Assembly (NCBI GenBank): GCA_001600495.1
Contig: BCKE01000033.1
Span: forward strand, 113,202 to 177,201
Direction of reading: 5' to 3'
Source of the DNA: Pilasporangium apinafurcum
Lineage: Eukaryota; Oomycota; Peronosporomycetes; Pythiales; Pythiaceae
Length of the DNA: 64,000 bases
Positions 34,702 through 46,056 of this stretch are shown piece after piece. A program made the translations under genes and the position numbers. Within the stretch, counting starts at the first letter, position 1. Each line of letters opens with the position of its first letter. The notes below the pieces were generated by a model. The model searched no databases. It saw only the letters and a program-made list of their open reading frames with translations, and was not told the DNA's origin.

Positions 34702-35796
34702 TTACACCAGTTCACGCTGCATGTGTTGTCTCCACACGATCTGTTCTCTGGCGATATCAACAGCTTTTGTGTTTTCTGCTTTGATCAAGCAGGACGTACA
34801 GAAAACAACTTTCGACTTGGTCATTGATCCAGTCTCATCCAGTAAAGCCAATTTCTTTTTGACCTTGCAGGATCCACAGAGCGACACACCGCAAATCTTG
34901 CAGCGGTTGCTGCGGAAGCCTCTAAGAAGACTCGCGGACAAGGATTTCTGACACGTACCGCATGTCTCCAGCAACTGCTCGGTGGCTAGTGATTGTTGTG
35001 TGTGTGACCGCTGGGAAATCATCCAGCTCAATTTCTTCTTTTGACCGACCAAAGGTAGCTTGACCAAAGTCACGAATGACGCGGCGGTCACGTTGATGAC
35101 GAGTTTGCGCAATAAGTCGCTTTCCGGACCGAGTACAACTTTGAGAAAAACGTCTACAATGCTATTGCTTTTTTGCCGAAAGATCGTGCAGAGCGACATG
35201 TTACCGCGCGTGTAGGCCGCGAGCTCGGGTGTCTGAGGAAATTGGACCGAGTGGATGAGGTGGTAGCCGAATCGCTCACCGTTGTTCAAGTACTCGATTC
35301 CTGTGGACTCCATGAACACATAATCACGCTGTTTGACCATCGACAGAAGCTGAAACGGATGGTTGTGTTCGACCCATTTCACTGTCATTGACCGGAAAGG
35401 TGATTCTACAGATGGTGTGATCAGTGTGGCCAAGACTGCAAAATCGCTCAGTTTGTCGTCTGCATGTGCCGTGCGTAGCCGCATACACTCAACTGTCGGG
35501 TTGCACGTGCCCAACATGGTGTCGTCCAGCTCTCCTTCCATCGTTCCGACGGCTATGAGCACAGGAAGCACCATTTGCTGAGCCTTGTGGCGTTCGGAAT
35601 ACATGCGGACGTTATCGCGTTGCGTGACAAATTCCCATCGCTGGGAGTCCACAACGCCTTTGTCTTCATAGAGATGCCGCTCATAAAGTTTGACGCGCTT
35701 TCGCACAAACATTGTGGAGAGTTGCTCCAGTTGCGTTAGGTCAGCATTTGAGAATTCGAGCGGCAGGAACGGGGTTGTGTACTTGGTGCGCGACAT
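34702..35796 (-). CDS. START-domain protein with FYVE-like zinc finger (copy 7 of 10)
   Basis: The open frame extends to 35832 (TTG). Two ATGs are available, 35811 and 35796; the latter gives MSRTKYTTPFLPLEF, aligning with the start of copy 6, so 364 residues are annotated. START hallmarks: MEGELDDTMLGTCNPTVECM, FRSMTVKWVEHNHPFQLLS, RDYVFMESTG, LIHSVQFPQTPELAAYTRGN. Finger: TCGTCQKS, CKICGVS, CGSCKVKKKLAL, FCTSC. The tail has AVDIAREQIVWRQHMQRELV, with the family helix AxDIAREQI. It is transcribed in the same direction as copies 4-6 and the BT1 transporter. Confidence 0.92.
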   Translation of the reverse strand: MSRTKYTTPFLPLEFSNADLTQLEQLSTMFVRKRVKLYERHLYEDKGVVDSQRWEFVTQRDNVRMYSERHKAQQMVLPVLIAVGTMEGELDDTMLGTCNPTVECMRLRTAHADDKLSDFAVLATLITPSVESPFRSMTVKWVEHNHPFQLLSMVKQRDYVFMESTGIEYLNNGERFGYHLIHSVQFPQTPELAAYTRGNMSLCTIFRQKSNSIVDVFLKVVLGPESDLLRKLVINVTAASFVTLVKLPLVGQKKKLSWMISQRSHTQQSLATEQLLETCGTCQKSLSASLLRGFRSNRCKICGVSLCGSCKVKKKLALLDETGSMTKSKVVFCTSCLIKAENTKAVDIAREQIVWRQHMQRELV

Positions 35797-36401
35797 CCTT
35801 TGCAACCACATGCAGCCGCGACACTCATACAAACAATTAAGGATGGTTCCCTAAACAGTAGATTTGCTGAACGTAAGGTCGCCCAACTAATTTTCTTCTT
35901 CTCTCTGTTGCCGCTTCTCTCACTTGCACGTCTGTACAATAGCATCATAGACGACAATGCGATAACTGCTCAGTCCAGGGCAGACCAGGCACCACCAATG
36001 ATGTAGGTTCGTGAGTACTGTAGGATGCAGGAGATACTTTTATAGCTCTCTCTAGCACTAAATCTATCACAACTCAGTGGATCTAATGACGAACTTTGCT
36101 TATTCGAGTAGTTGCTTGCCAACTTCGACCAGATATGCACCTAAACCACGGAGATGGTAAAGTTTCCCACTGAAAACATCGCACATAGAATGTGAGAGTT
36201 GGCTGGACAACTTACTGACATCAACAAATGGGGAAATATCGTCATTGTGACTAAAGAGCATCGTTGAAGTGAATGAAGAAGTTGCCAATCACTTTTCCGT
36301 ACTCAAAGCACCACTACACTACCAAGAACATGGTGTAGATAGAAGAGGCAATTTAATTCCATTTATAATCAAATTAAAATCAAGAGTAACAAAATAATAA
36401 T
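35797..36401. other. Intergenic, no supported gene
   Basis: Promoter side of copy 7 and 3' side of the BT1 transporter. No gene seen. Confidence 0.6.
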
Positions 36402-38108
36402 CTAACAACCGGGGCCGCCCACGATCTTCAAGCACATCGTGGACTCGAACATCGAGAGAATGTTGATCATCGTAGACCAAATGAACGCAAACGCGAGATA
36501 TCCCACGGTGATCATCCCAAAGAGTTTGCTGGATCCACCGGTGCGCTTGAGCTCCTGCGTCTCAGTCTTTTGAGGTGGCAATAGCGGTAAGAACACCAGC
36601 CCCAATAGATTTACGGTCCAACGGATGATAAGTACATATGATACCTGCCACCGCACTTCGTGGGTGTCTAAGACAATGTCGGCATTTGTGACGTTAAAGT
36701 TTCCATCGATGGTCTTGGTGATAGTGCTTGCAAACGGGATTGCGAGGTTAAACACCGATGTGCAAAGTCCATAGACGGCGCCTTCATTACCTTCACCAGC
36801 GAGTTCGACGAACACGTAGGCGCCAATGATCATCCCCACGCCATTCGGAATGTTCTCAACCACCGGTATACCGAGCCAGAACCATTGGTTGCGAATCACA
36901 TCCCACGTTGTCAGGAAGGCCACAATGGAATCCAGTGTGACCGCGACAACCACCGTGATCAGGTGCATCCACCGCCAGTTCCATTGCAACCCGTACTTCC
37001 CTGTGCAAAAGAGCACAAGCGCCAGTACGGCATTACCTGCGATCGCCATGACTTTGCTGTTGAACGGTGTTGCTTTTGCCCAGATCGACTGCATTGGCTC
37101 GCTACACGTGATCGTAAAATTTTCAAAGATACCGGAGAGAAATTTGTACGCCAAGACTTGGTACACGACGCGCAGCTGAAGCAATTCCCAAAGGTCATTG
37201 ATGTACGAGCGAAAGTTGACACCCGCGCATTTTTCTTCCTTAATGAACGCCCAAGTAATTGGGATGATTGGCAGACAAAAGAGCGCCAGGATGAGCATCA
37301 GCTGCGGGAATGTCAGTGAAAAATCAAAGTTACCACCGTACTCGACGCCGTTGAACGCAAAGCCTGTCAAGACGTTCGCTACCACCACAAAGATCGTGCG
37401 CACCATGTAGATCGTTGACTGGGTTGTTCCACGGATGATTTCTGGCTCCCGTTGTGCCAATTCTACGACCACCGCATCTGCAGCGACGTCTGCACCAACG
37501 TAGCCGATCGCTGCGACCATCATGAGGAAGATGAACTTACCACCAGACTCGCGGGCGTCCGTATTAAAAGACGCTACGACTTCGGGCGACAACGTGCTGG
37601 GATTGACCCCGAAATACTGGCGGTCCGGAAAATAGGGATCCTCCACGTTCATGCACGCCATGGTAAGCAGCATGGCGAATGTCAACGACCAGCCAATTAT
37701 CATGAACGGACGTCGTCGATAGCCGCAGATAGGGAAGCAGTCTGTGAGAATCCCGTAAAAGATTTTGAAAGACCATGGTAGGTTGAGTAGTACGCGCGCT
37801 GAGACAATCTGTGTGCCTTCGAGGTAGAGGTAGTTGAGTAAGAATGGGTAGACAGTACCCGGTAAAGTTCCGAAGAGCATGCCAACTGCAGCATATTGTG
37901 CCAATAGACCGATGTAGTCCCGACTCCAGAGGATCGGAGCGCCACCGTCACGGAGTGCACCTCCCTCAAGCATTTTATCGCTGATCGCGAATGACGGGGT
38001 CATGACGGGCCTCATACCTTCATAGTCACATGGATCAGTTTCATCATGACGGAGACTCGTTGAGCTTCCAAACGCTGCGCGGTCAAGCAGCTGCTTGTCT
38101 CGATACAT
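36402..38108 (-). CDS. BT1-family folate/biopterin transporter
   Basis: The frame extends to 38162 with TTG; the first ATG is at 38108 (MYRDKQLLDRAAFGSS), giving 568 residues. The cytosolic N-tail is about 70 residues, then 12 predicted spans. Family segments: QYAAVGMLFGTLPGTVYPFL, PWSFKIFYGILTDCFPICGY, RRRPFMIIGW, GYVGADVAADAVVVELAQRE, RGTTQSTIYMVRT, then EGNEGAVYGLCTSVFNLA in the second half. BT1 carriers import folate and biopterin in kinetoplastids, plants and oomycetes, where the family is often expanded. Its N-terminal half is strongly similar to the partial gene at 1-681 on the same strand. The exact substrate is not deducible. Confidence 0.92.
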   Translation of the reverse strand: MYRDKQLLDRAAFGSSTSLRHDETDPCDYEGMRPVMTPSFAISDKMLEGGALRDGGAPILWSRDYIGLLAQYAAVGMLFGTLPGTVYPFLLNYLYLEGTQIVSARVLLNLPWSFKIFYGILTDCFPICGYRRRPFMIIGWSLTFAMLLTMACMNVEDPYFPDRQYFGVNPSTLSPEVVASFNTDARESGGKFIFLMMVAAIGYVGADVAADAVVVELAQREPEIIRGTTQSTIYMVRTIFVVVANVLTGFAFNGVEYGGNFDFSLTFPQLMLILALFCLPIIPITWAFIKEEKCAGVNFRSYINDLWELLQLRVVYQVLAYKFLSGIFENFTITCSEPMQSIWAKATPFNSKVMAIAGNAVLALVLFCTGKYGLQWNWRWMHLITVVVAVTLDSIVAFLTTWDVIRNQWFWLGIPVVENIPNGVGMIIGAYVFVELAGEGNEGAVYGLCTSVFNLAIPFASTITKTIDGNFNVTNADIVLDTHEVRWQVSYVLIIRWTVNLLGLVFLPLLPPQKTETQELKRTGGSSKLFGMITVGYLAFAFIWSTMINILSMFESTMCLKIVGGPGC

Positions 38109-40179
38109 GGCGAAGCTGGTTGATGATAGTAGGTAGAGAAAGTGTTTGTCACCGATAGACAAGAAGCAAATTGTGAAGTGGTAAGATGCTCAACGCATAC
38201 TTGAAGAACCTGCGTGAGTTAGAGAGTGATGTCGCACGCCAGAAGTTATTCACTCCCAACAAACCGGCGTTTCAAAGTGCTTTGCTTTGTATTTTCTGTT
38301 TTTCGGTTTTTAAGTACCGATCCCATTCCCACTTTCCGGGCTTTTTTTAAAGCCAGCGACATAGCTTTGTCAAGTCGAGAATGAAGGTGATGGTCGTCGC
38401 AAATATGGAAAGAACATGAGGCTGTTTCCTGAGACAGCGACTATAATCAATTGGTTGTTTGTTTTTCATTCCATTTGTTGATGCAATTGTCAAATCCTCT
38501 AGGAACGGATGTATCCTGCCTGACCGAAACAGGCGCTACTAGTCCAATTGTGCATTATGCTTCAGTTCAGAAGCGGTCGTTTTTGGCAACGAAGAATTCG
38601 CTGATATCAAGTTGCGTCAAACCTTGCACCCACGTACATAATTTTACGTAATACCTTGAGATTATTAAACGCTTTTTTTTCAAGCAAGCAACAAGTGAAG
38701 AATTACTTCATGGAAACAAATGCGCAAAGATAATCAGGAAATGTCGGACGAAACTACTGATCCGTTCAGCGACTTCAACGGCTCCATCGGGTGTGCTGGG
38801 CCGATATGACTGCCTTCTTCTACGATTAACCTCAAGCGTCGTGTTCCATCGCAGCATAAACGTGAAGCACTGACGATCGAGGGGGATGAGCTTATATCCA
38901 TCCAGATTGAAACCGATGCCGTGCTGTTGGAATTCGGTGCGTCAGTGGCAGTTCAATGAAAAACTACCAAACTTTTTGCTTCGCAATTAGACACTGGCCA
39001 TGAAAATTGCCACAAATTTGTGTTTGCTGAATTGATCGTCATTAATCCACAATGTGTCGATTTTCTAAGATCAACGTGCCACTGCCTTGCACCATGTGAT
39101 TGAGAGTCAGGAGAGCTGCTTGATCTCAACACGTGGTTGTCAAGAGAAAAAGCGGAGTGACGTGCTTGAAGGATCGAGTGATGAATTATCACTTTTCTTC
39201 GAGTACCCAAGCTGCTGTGGATGGAATGGACTGATTATGCAGACCCTGACAACTAGAATTTCATCATATCGACCTGGGGACGAGGGTTTGCATAGGAAGG
39301 ATCTGGGCTTTGGAGCGAAGAGGTTGAAGGTCAAGGAGATGGTTAGAACGATGGGCTGGCTGAACACTCTATGCATCTTCTATGGAGTATGCCCAGTGAG
39401 TAGTAGCCTGGAAGTGCTCAGTTATCATATTTTAACCCTAGACAAAGTTCTGAGCGGAGGCATCTGATTTACTGCATTTGGTTAACCAGGTTGAAGTGAG
39501 TCAAGCATGCAAAATTTTCTGGACCCATTTGTAGAAACGAAGAAGGACTACTCGCGTGTGTCTTCGTGTCAAAGACCCATCGCCAGCAAACCCTCTCTCT
39601 TTGCCTGCATTATATATGTCGTGTTGCCTCATCTACCAATGTTCGTTTCGCTCTATCATTTTCACACAACTTTCTAATGTGTACAGCTGCGCTGTTTGGC
39701 TTTTGATGCTACACTTTCTTGGTCGTATGAGCGCAAGTAAAGCGTCACCATAAAGCAGTTGCTTTTTTTTCTTTACCCTGATCCAAAAAAATTGGGAACA
39801 GAAAATGTCTGCTATTAATACTTTACACTTCTTCAGCAGGTGGGTTTATCCTGATCCGGGTGATCCAGTCACATGGAGACTCCTTCAATGACAATGAACC
39901 GAAATACTGGTCTGATATTCTTCGTCTTCTTCAACATTTTATTCTCTTTGTTGGATTTTTTTAATATGATGTACTGATACCAGGCGGTTCTGCACCGATT
40001 CTTTAACTTCTATCGGCAGGATACATTTTGCCGTGTCTTTTTTAAAGGCGAACAGATCCATATCGATAGAAGCAGAAACTTGTTTCGAATTCTCCATAAT
40101 GAACTTTCTTCAACGCCATTCTTCTTTTCAAGAATGGATGGGAAGCGATAACGTCGGACAATCACCGTGAAGTTCTTTT
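38109..40179. other. Intergenic with a possible decayed coding relic
   Basis: Two kilobases without an intact gene. Around 38741-39110 all frames contain protein-like pieces broken by stops: MSDETTDPFSDFNG from 38741, then KRRVPSQHKREALTIEGDEL with ETDAVLLEFG, then CHKFVFAELIVINPQCVDFL. This looks like a decayed gene or transposon part, family unknown. AT-rich near 39930-39970. The 3' end abuts Fanzor remnant C. Confidence 0.4.
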
Positions 40180-40497
40180 TTTCATCCTTTCAAACATCTG
40201 ATATGCCATTCAAGCAAAAAAGGATTTCAAACAAGGTATCAAAAGCAATGCTCACGTGGTCTCACAAGTTCAAAATGCTACTGAAGTACAAAATGAGGCG
40301 ATCGGAAGGAAGAATGATCGAATATGAGGAACTGTATACAATAAAGACTTGTTCTCAGAGTCCGGGTGTCGGAGATGCCTACTTCGCGGTTCTCTAGTTT
40401 TAGCTAGTTTTTGCTGTTAAAGTCGCACCCAAAGAAAAATCAGGAGGTCCTCTCTGAGGTACCGGTATGTATTGGTATCGTGCATGCTCTCATGAGG
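40180..40497 (+). pseudogene. TnpB/Fanzor-type nuclease remnant C: internally deleted copy with right end
   Basis: The plus frame ending at 40397 reads SDMPFKQKRISNKVSKAMLTW then SHKFKMLLKYKMRRSEGRMI and EYEELYTIKTCSQS. This is the C-terminal RuvC-proximal region of TnpB/Fanzor: a W-S-H..F..L..K helix, then a Glu-containing strand and the Y-T-x-K-T-C-S knuckle of the zinc ribbon. After KTCS the ribbon and NAARN motif are gone and the frame runs into the same non-coding right end (about 40356-40495) seen in remnants A, B and D. The deletion junction (KTCSQSPGVGD) is the same as in remnant B. Upstream two thirds of the protein are not present. Confidence 0.75.
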
Positions 40498-41011
40498 TGA
40501 AGGACGTGGTGGTCATGCCATTCACTACAGTGGTACTAACCTATAGCAGTACCATGGCGTGCGTGTCTCCGAAAGCTTGCTCCTTCATTTGACCATTGCG
40601 TTTCCAGGACCTTCGAGAGGTCTCATTTTTCTCCATTTTTTTTTGCTTACGATACGAAATACCAAGCAACGATAAACAATTCTATTCCATACCATCGTAT
40701 CGTTTGTCTGATCCATGTCTCGTCTAAGAATATCAGATTCTCTCTTTCCAACGGACTGGTAGAGGTGGCTGAGTCATTTGGCATGCATTGCTGTGGGGTT
40801 GTGTGTATGTGCTGTCTGATAAGTGTCTTGAGTCCCACCCTTGCAGCTGACAGTGGTTGAGCGACAGTCGCATGTACATCATCTTTTTTATTTAGGCTTT
40901 TGACCGCTGCATCACCACTCGCTCGTCAAACCTCAAACAGTCCCCAGCGGTGCTCTAACCATTTTGGGTTTTCCATCCCTGGTCTAACGACTTCGACGTA
41001 GTCACAATAGA
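40498..41011. other. Intergenic, no supported gene
   Basis: Leads into START copy 8 and should contain its promoter. T-rich block near 40625-40645. No gene seen. Confidence 0.55.
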
Positions 41012-42238
41012 ATGTTGACGAGTCCGTTCCCGACGCTACAGATCACGGACAACGATGCCAGCGACCTCAACGCGCTCGCGCACGTGTTTGTCCAACGTAC
41101 AATCGCACAATACGAGACGTTCTTAGGGGACGACAAGGGGTTGGTTGATAGTAAGCGATGGAAATTCGTCAAAGAACGCAGCAGTGTCCGCGCGTTTGTA
41201 CAGCGAAGAGAACATGAATGCGATGACAACGTTGCGCTTTTCGGCAGTGGTGAGGATGCGCTCGAAAACCCCAATATTCCGATCTGTCTAGTCACAGGAA
41301 CGATCGAGGGCGATTTGGACGATGCGCTTTATGGCATTGTTTGCCCGACGCCTGAGAGTATGCGCATTAAGACGTCATATACAGAAGACCATCTCGTTAA
41401 ATGTTTTGTTCTAGCGAACCTGAAGAAACCAACCGTCACAAATCCATTCGAGACGCTTAGCATTAAGTGGTGTGAGAAACAACGACCGCTTTCGACAGTA
41501 TTTAAGAATCGCGATTTTGTGTTTATGGACGCCACAGGCACAAAACGATTGCGAAATGGTGAGCGTATCGCGTACCACTTATTGCAATCAGTGCATTTCC
41601 CAGCAACTCCAGAGATAGACGGCGTCGTACGTGGCAACATGTCGATCTGCGGCATCTTGCGTCAGAAACAGAATGGCGTGATTGACATTTATATCCGAGG
41701 CTACCTGAATCCCGCGGGTGGGATTGAGCGAAAAGTGGCCGTATTCTCGTTGTGTGAGGCATTGCTGGCATCTTCACAATTTGTGTACTGCGCGGAAATG
41801 CGGAAACTATCCTGGCGGATGCAGCAGCGCCAATCGATCGGCTGTCGAAGCAGTAGCCAGTCGTCATCCAATGGAACAGACTCAATTGAGTCAATGCCAC
41901 CTATCACTGAAGTGTGTGCTGTGTGTAGTGCCAAGAAACGCTCTGTGATGATATTTCGAAAACGACGCTCTCACAAAGGCGCATGCAAAGTGTGCTACCA
42001 GTACGTTTGTTCGTCATGTAAAAACGAGCGAAAAATGAGCTTCATCGCCGCTGACGGGCAGCTCGTCCGTCATACAGTGCGCTTTTGTAATCATTGCGTG
42101 GATGACACCCGTCGGATGAGCGCTGCCGAGATCGCGCGTGAGGAAATTGCGGCGGCAAATCTTTACAACTGGAGCGAAGCGTACGGCAGTTCGTCCTCGA
42201 CGGAACAATACCCAGTGCACTTCGATGATTTTGACTGA
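41012..42238 (+). CDS. START-domain protein with FYVE-like zinc finger (copy 8 of 10)
   Basis: A single exon from ATG 41012 gives 408 residues. N-terminus MLTSPFPTLQITDND, then FVQRTIAQYETFLGDDKGLVD and KRWKFVKERSSVRAFVQRRE, shared with copies 9 and 10. START hallmarks: IEGDLDDALYGIVCPTPESM, FETLSIKWCEKQRPLSTVF, RDFVFMDATGTKRLRNGERI, HSVHFPATPEIDGVVRGNMS. A Ser-rich linker precedes the finger (VCAVCSAKKR, CKVCYQY, CSSCKNERKMSF, FCNHC). The tail is AAEIAREEIAAANLYNWSEAYGSSSS followed by an acidic end. The tail motif W(S/N)(E/D).Y.SS marks this subgroup. Confidence 0.92.
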   Translation: MLTSPFPTLQITDNDASDLNALAHVFVQRTIAQYETFLGDDKGLVDSKRWKFVKERSSVRAFVQRREHECDDNVALFGSGEDALENPNIPICLVTGTIEGDLDDALYGIVCPTPESMRIKTSYTEDHLVKCFVLANLKKPTVTNPFETLSIKWCEKQRPLSTVFKNRDFVFMDATGTKRLRNGERIAYHLLQSVHFPATPEIDGVVRGNMSICGILRQKQNGVIDIYIRGYLNPAGGIERKVAVFSLCEALLASSQFVYCAEMRKLSWRMQQRQSIGCRSSSQSSSNGTDSIESMPPITEVCAVCSAKKRSVMIFRKRRSHKGACKVCYQYVCSSCKNERKMSFIAADGQLVRHTVRFCNHCVDDTRRMSAAEIAREEIAAANLYNWSEAYGSSSSTEQYPVHFDDFD

Positions 42239-43497
42239 AGGAAGACTCTGAATAAATGGATGACGCGTAGAAAAAAACTTGTAGACTGCGCGTATGTAGC
42301 AAAGCAAGTGAAAAGTATGAATCATATTGTATTAGTAAGTAAAATTGTGAAATCTATGACGATGCTATGACTTTGTTTTGGAGGCTTTAACATGTCCGCT
42401 CCGATTCACCGAGCTAGATAATAGTCTATAATGAGCCTACTTCAGTTCGCAGACAGTGTAATCGAATTTATTCGTTCAAACTCAAGAGGAATATGGTCAT
42501 TTAAGGTTGGAAAGGATGTGTTCAGCATGAGCTTCGTTGAAGTACATGCTCAACGTGAAGAAGAAACACGCAGTCACGATGTCTTTATATACATGAAGCA
42601 AAGATGTCAACCACGAGAGGCGAAAAAAAATCAATGTTATGTAATGACATGCAATTGCACTTGAAGATCTTGCTTCAAGTTGACGTCAGGGTCCGTGGAG
42701 GGTTCAACTGAAGTTAAGATTGACTCACTCAATTTGGACCTCCCTGGAAAGGGTAAATTTACGGGGCAACACCCTCCTCATATCTACGTACATTTCTGAG
42801 ACCCTTCTGTCCTGAGAAATATGGAAGAGCATCGGCAGCCAATTAATACACCGATCAATGCGCTGACCACAACAGTGGGAGAGAGCGCATCAACTACGAT
42901 ATCTACTGTCGTTAGGCGAGTACGTTCTCAAAAAAGTTTACATAGCCGCCAGCTCCGAGTGTTGCTCATCTTTACAGGGTCAAAAAAAAAGCCCGACAAT
43001 GAAATCCTAGAATTGGGTATCAAGGAATGGTTGGTCTCAGTGAACGTATGCGTGATTCGCTCACTACCTATCGGGACCTGCTGCTATCGATTGCTACATG
43101 AGAAGGTCTAAAGCACTGAAATCATGAAAGAGGAGCGTCAAGATCAGGGAATCCATGCATTTTCAAAATTCCCACATACCTTCCCTCTTAGAACTGATTC
43201 GACTGGCGAATCCTGATGATGTGATCTATTATCATTTCTCACATAATATTTATTTATAAAGTTTTTATAATCTTATTATAATAATAAAAAAGAACTTAAT
43301 GGACGGTTACAAAAAGTAAACATTTATTATTAGAGGTTATAAGGGTTAGTAAATCTGAAGTGTGCTACGTTTTTGTCCACACAGTAGCGTAACTCGAGCA
43401 GCAAGTCAAACTTTTACGCTCTCACTCTCTATCACTCATTCATTCATGCAGCTTTGGTGCAGCAGGACCCCCAGTTCTCCTTCTATTACGTGGCGCA
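42239..43497. other. Intergenic, no supported gene
   Basis: Between copies 8 and 9 on the plus strand. Small frames at 42431-42664 and 42821-43111 have no recognisable product. The stretch 43230-43330 is extremely AT-rich. Confidence 0.55.
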
Positions 43498-44703
43498 ATG
43501 AACACGACCACCAGTAGTACTAGCAGTCGTAGCAATAGCAACCCGTTCTCGGGGTTGCAAATCTCGGAGGAAAATGCACAAGATCTCAAAGCTCTAGCTC
43601 GCATATTTGTACAACGCACGATCGCACAGTATGAGCGATTTTTAGACGCAGACAATGGTCAAGTAGATACGGATCGATGGCGATTCGTCAAGGACAGAGG
43701 CAACGTCCGCTCGTTTGTGGAAAGACGAAGCTACTACAACAGCGAACGTGCGGTGATCGACGAAGACCGACCGTCTGATCCGGAGGTACCAGTGTTTCTC
43801 ATAAATGGCACATTGAAAGGCGAGTGGAATGACGCAATGTACGGTATGGTGAGTCCGACCGAGGAGACAATGCGCATCAAGACATCGTATCTGGACGACC
43901 GACTTGTACGAGCGAAAGTGCTGGCAACGCTCGTCAAGTCGGATCCTGCAGATCCGTTCCGATCGATGACTATCAAATGGGCGGAAAAAGGTCGTCCATT
44001 GCAAGCAATATTTAAAAACAGAGATTATGTCTATATGGAAGCGACTGGTGTTGAATATTTACGCAATGGCGAGAAAGTAGGCTACCAACTAATGCACTCG
44101 GTGCATTTCCCAGAAACACCAGAGATTGATGGTGTGGTGCGAGGCAACTTATCGATCTGCGGTTTAGCACGGCAGAAGAGCGAGTCTGACGTGGAGATTT
44201 ATAGTCGTGGCTATCTCAATCCATCTGGTGGTATCCAGCGGATGATCGCTATCAATTCGATTTGTGAGGGAATTCTTGTGTCTGCCGATTTTGTGCATTG
44301 CGCAAAGATGCGGAAACTGGGCTGGAAGATGCGACAGCGCAGCTCCATTTCCCCTCCAACGCCTGTAGGAGAATGCAGCACATGCGGTAAGAGCCGCTTC
44401 CGCTCCGCATTGAAAGGCGTCAAACGCAGCGTTTGCAAAATCTGCTACCTTTATGTTTGTTCCTCGTGCAAAGTTGAAAAAAAATTGAGTTTTTTTCTTG
44501 GTCCCAATCGTTCAGTCGTGCGCAAGAGTATCAGGTTCTGTCAGCACTGTGTTGATGACGCTTTCCAAGCGAATACGTTGGCGATCGCCAGGGAAGAAAT
44601 CGAGACAAATAGCGGACTCGATAGTTGGAACGATTGCTATGGGAGTTCTTCACCGGGTAGTGCCGAGCCTCAGTTGAACGAAGAGCTATTATTTGATGAT
44701 TGA
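43498..44703 (+). CDS. START-domain protein with FYVE-like zinc finger (copy 9 of 10)
   Basis: A single exon from ATG 43498 gives 401 residues. A Ser/Thr/Asn-rich leader (TTTSSTSSRSNSNPFSGL) precedes the conserved LARIFVQRTIAQYERFLDADNG. START hallmarks: LKGEWNDAMYGMVSPTEETM (W-N replaces the usual L-D), FRSMTIKWAEKGRPL, RDYVYMEATGVEYLRNGEKV, HSVHFPETPEIDGVVRGNLS. Finger: ECSTCGKSR, CKICYLY, CSSCKVEKKLSF, FCQHC. Tail: LAIAREEIETNSGLDSWNDCYGSS and an acidic end. Closest to copies 8 and 10. Confidence 0.92.
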   Translation: MNTTTSSTSSRSNSNPFSGLQISEENAQDLKALARIFVQRTIAQYERFLDADNGQVDTDRWRFVKDRGNVRSFVERRSYYNSERAVIDEDRPSDPEVPVFLINGTLKGEWNDAMYGMVSPTEETMRIKTSYLDDRLVRAKVLATLVKSDPADPFRSMTIKWAEKGRPLQAIFKNRDYVYMEATGVEYLRNGEKVGYQLMHSVHFPETPEIDGVVRGNLSICGLARQKSESDVEIYSRGYLNPSGGIQRMIAINSICEGILVSADFVHCAKMRKLGWKMRQRSSISPPTPVGECSTCGKSRFRSALKGVKRSVCKICYLYVCSSCKVEKKLSFFLGPNRSVVRKSIRFCQHCVDDAFQANTLAIAREEIETNSGLDSWNDCYGSSSPGSAEPQLNEELLFDD

Positions 44704-46056
44704 GATAGAAATAGATGTGTGTTTTGTGTCGATCCTGTCGGTATTCAATGTGATATCATATATCAAATGAACTGTCCTGTCTGCCTGTCACATAGTGGTC
44801 TCAAGAAGATCTTACATGATGTTTTTGCGTGTTACCTTCCTTGATGAAAACTTTGAACCTCAGAATTCGACGAAAACACGTTAAGGCTGAACGATTGATC
44901 TCAATATTGTCCTTGACGCGCATCTGTAAACATCGAGATCCAGGAAGGAATCCAAGCAAATCATCACACGTGCAAATCTTGATGGAGAAAAAGAAAATAA
45001 TGGAAAGTTACGTTATACTATAGATCATTGGAGTCTTGTGTGGTTGCTTATGTATATAATTATGCGATTGGACACACCAGCTGTTCTTCATGAAGAGGAC
45101 CATTTCAATCCTTTAACAAGTGCGATCGCAAATTCTCCTTTGCTCTATTACAAATTTCCTGATTGGCTGATTATTCCATGCATGCTAGTAAAGACCTCCT
45201 CTCTTTCACTCTTGTCGTCTTCTTCATTTCCCATCGTATTCTGTTGGTACTGAGCTGGTGCATACAAGTACAGAATCACATGTAGAAGTATGGAGTCGGT
45301 CTTTGTGAGAGTGGCACGATTGCATGTCGTTCAATGTTAGTGGTAATGCCTTGCGTTTCAATCTGATTAGATAAATTAGTGCCCGAGAGCCCGGCTCGAT
45401 GTCTCACGTGGAATATAGAGGGATCTTTACTTTAGTTAACGCTCCATGCATCGAGCAAGAATGTATACAGCGAATTCATAGTGGCTAATGCTGACGAAAG
45501 AGAAGCCAAGAATGAAACCTTTTTTTCTATTGAACAGCGAGCAGGCTTCGCATGGCATGCGTATGAAACGTGAAAAACAACGAATTAAAGCAAGAAGAAT
45601 CCCTCCTCCTTGAAACAAACAAAAAACTGGGAGAAGAGTAAATGAAGCATTGTATCACTGCCAATTTTAATTGAATTTCCTCTCTTCACCGATATTTTAT
45701 CAGAAAGCATCTATTGTGTTAATTGACAGCTCGTACTATCGCAGCAAATCCGTATTGCACCATCTTGATGTACTGAGATAGTAGCAGGTATTTCAACAAC
45801 GAATCGTCAATGCAAAACGTCCGGTGCTCCTGTTGTCTTTTATTGGATCCTGACGACAGAGGCCGGGAACCCTGAACTCCAACAGCAAGAGCCAAGGGAC
45901 TTGGTGGATCCTTCCATCTCCCCTCCCACTTCGACGAGAAAAGGAACACATCGTTATCTCCTCCCTTTTTCATCAGTTCTGTTTCCCACTCCACCCTCTT
46001 AAGTAGACTAAAGATCAGACGCGGCTACTCCATCCATTCATCCATCCATCCTCAAC
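44704..46056. other. Intergenic, no supported gene
   Basis: Between copies 9 and 10. Contains a short CATC-rich stretch at about 46031-46051, just before the start of copy 10. No gene seen. Confidence 0.55.

Noticed and set aside
40950-40975. Possible oomycete initiator plus flanking promoter element upstream of START copy 8
   Set aside because: CTCTAACCATTTTGG only partly fits the initiator consensus; not strong enough to annotate.
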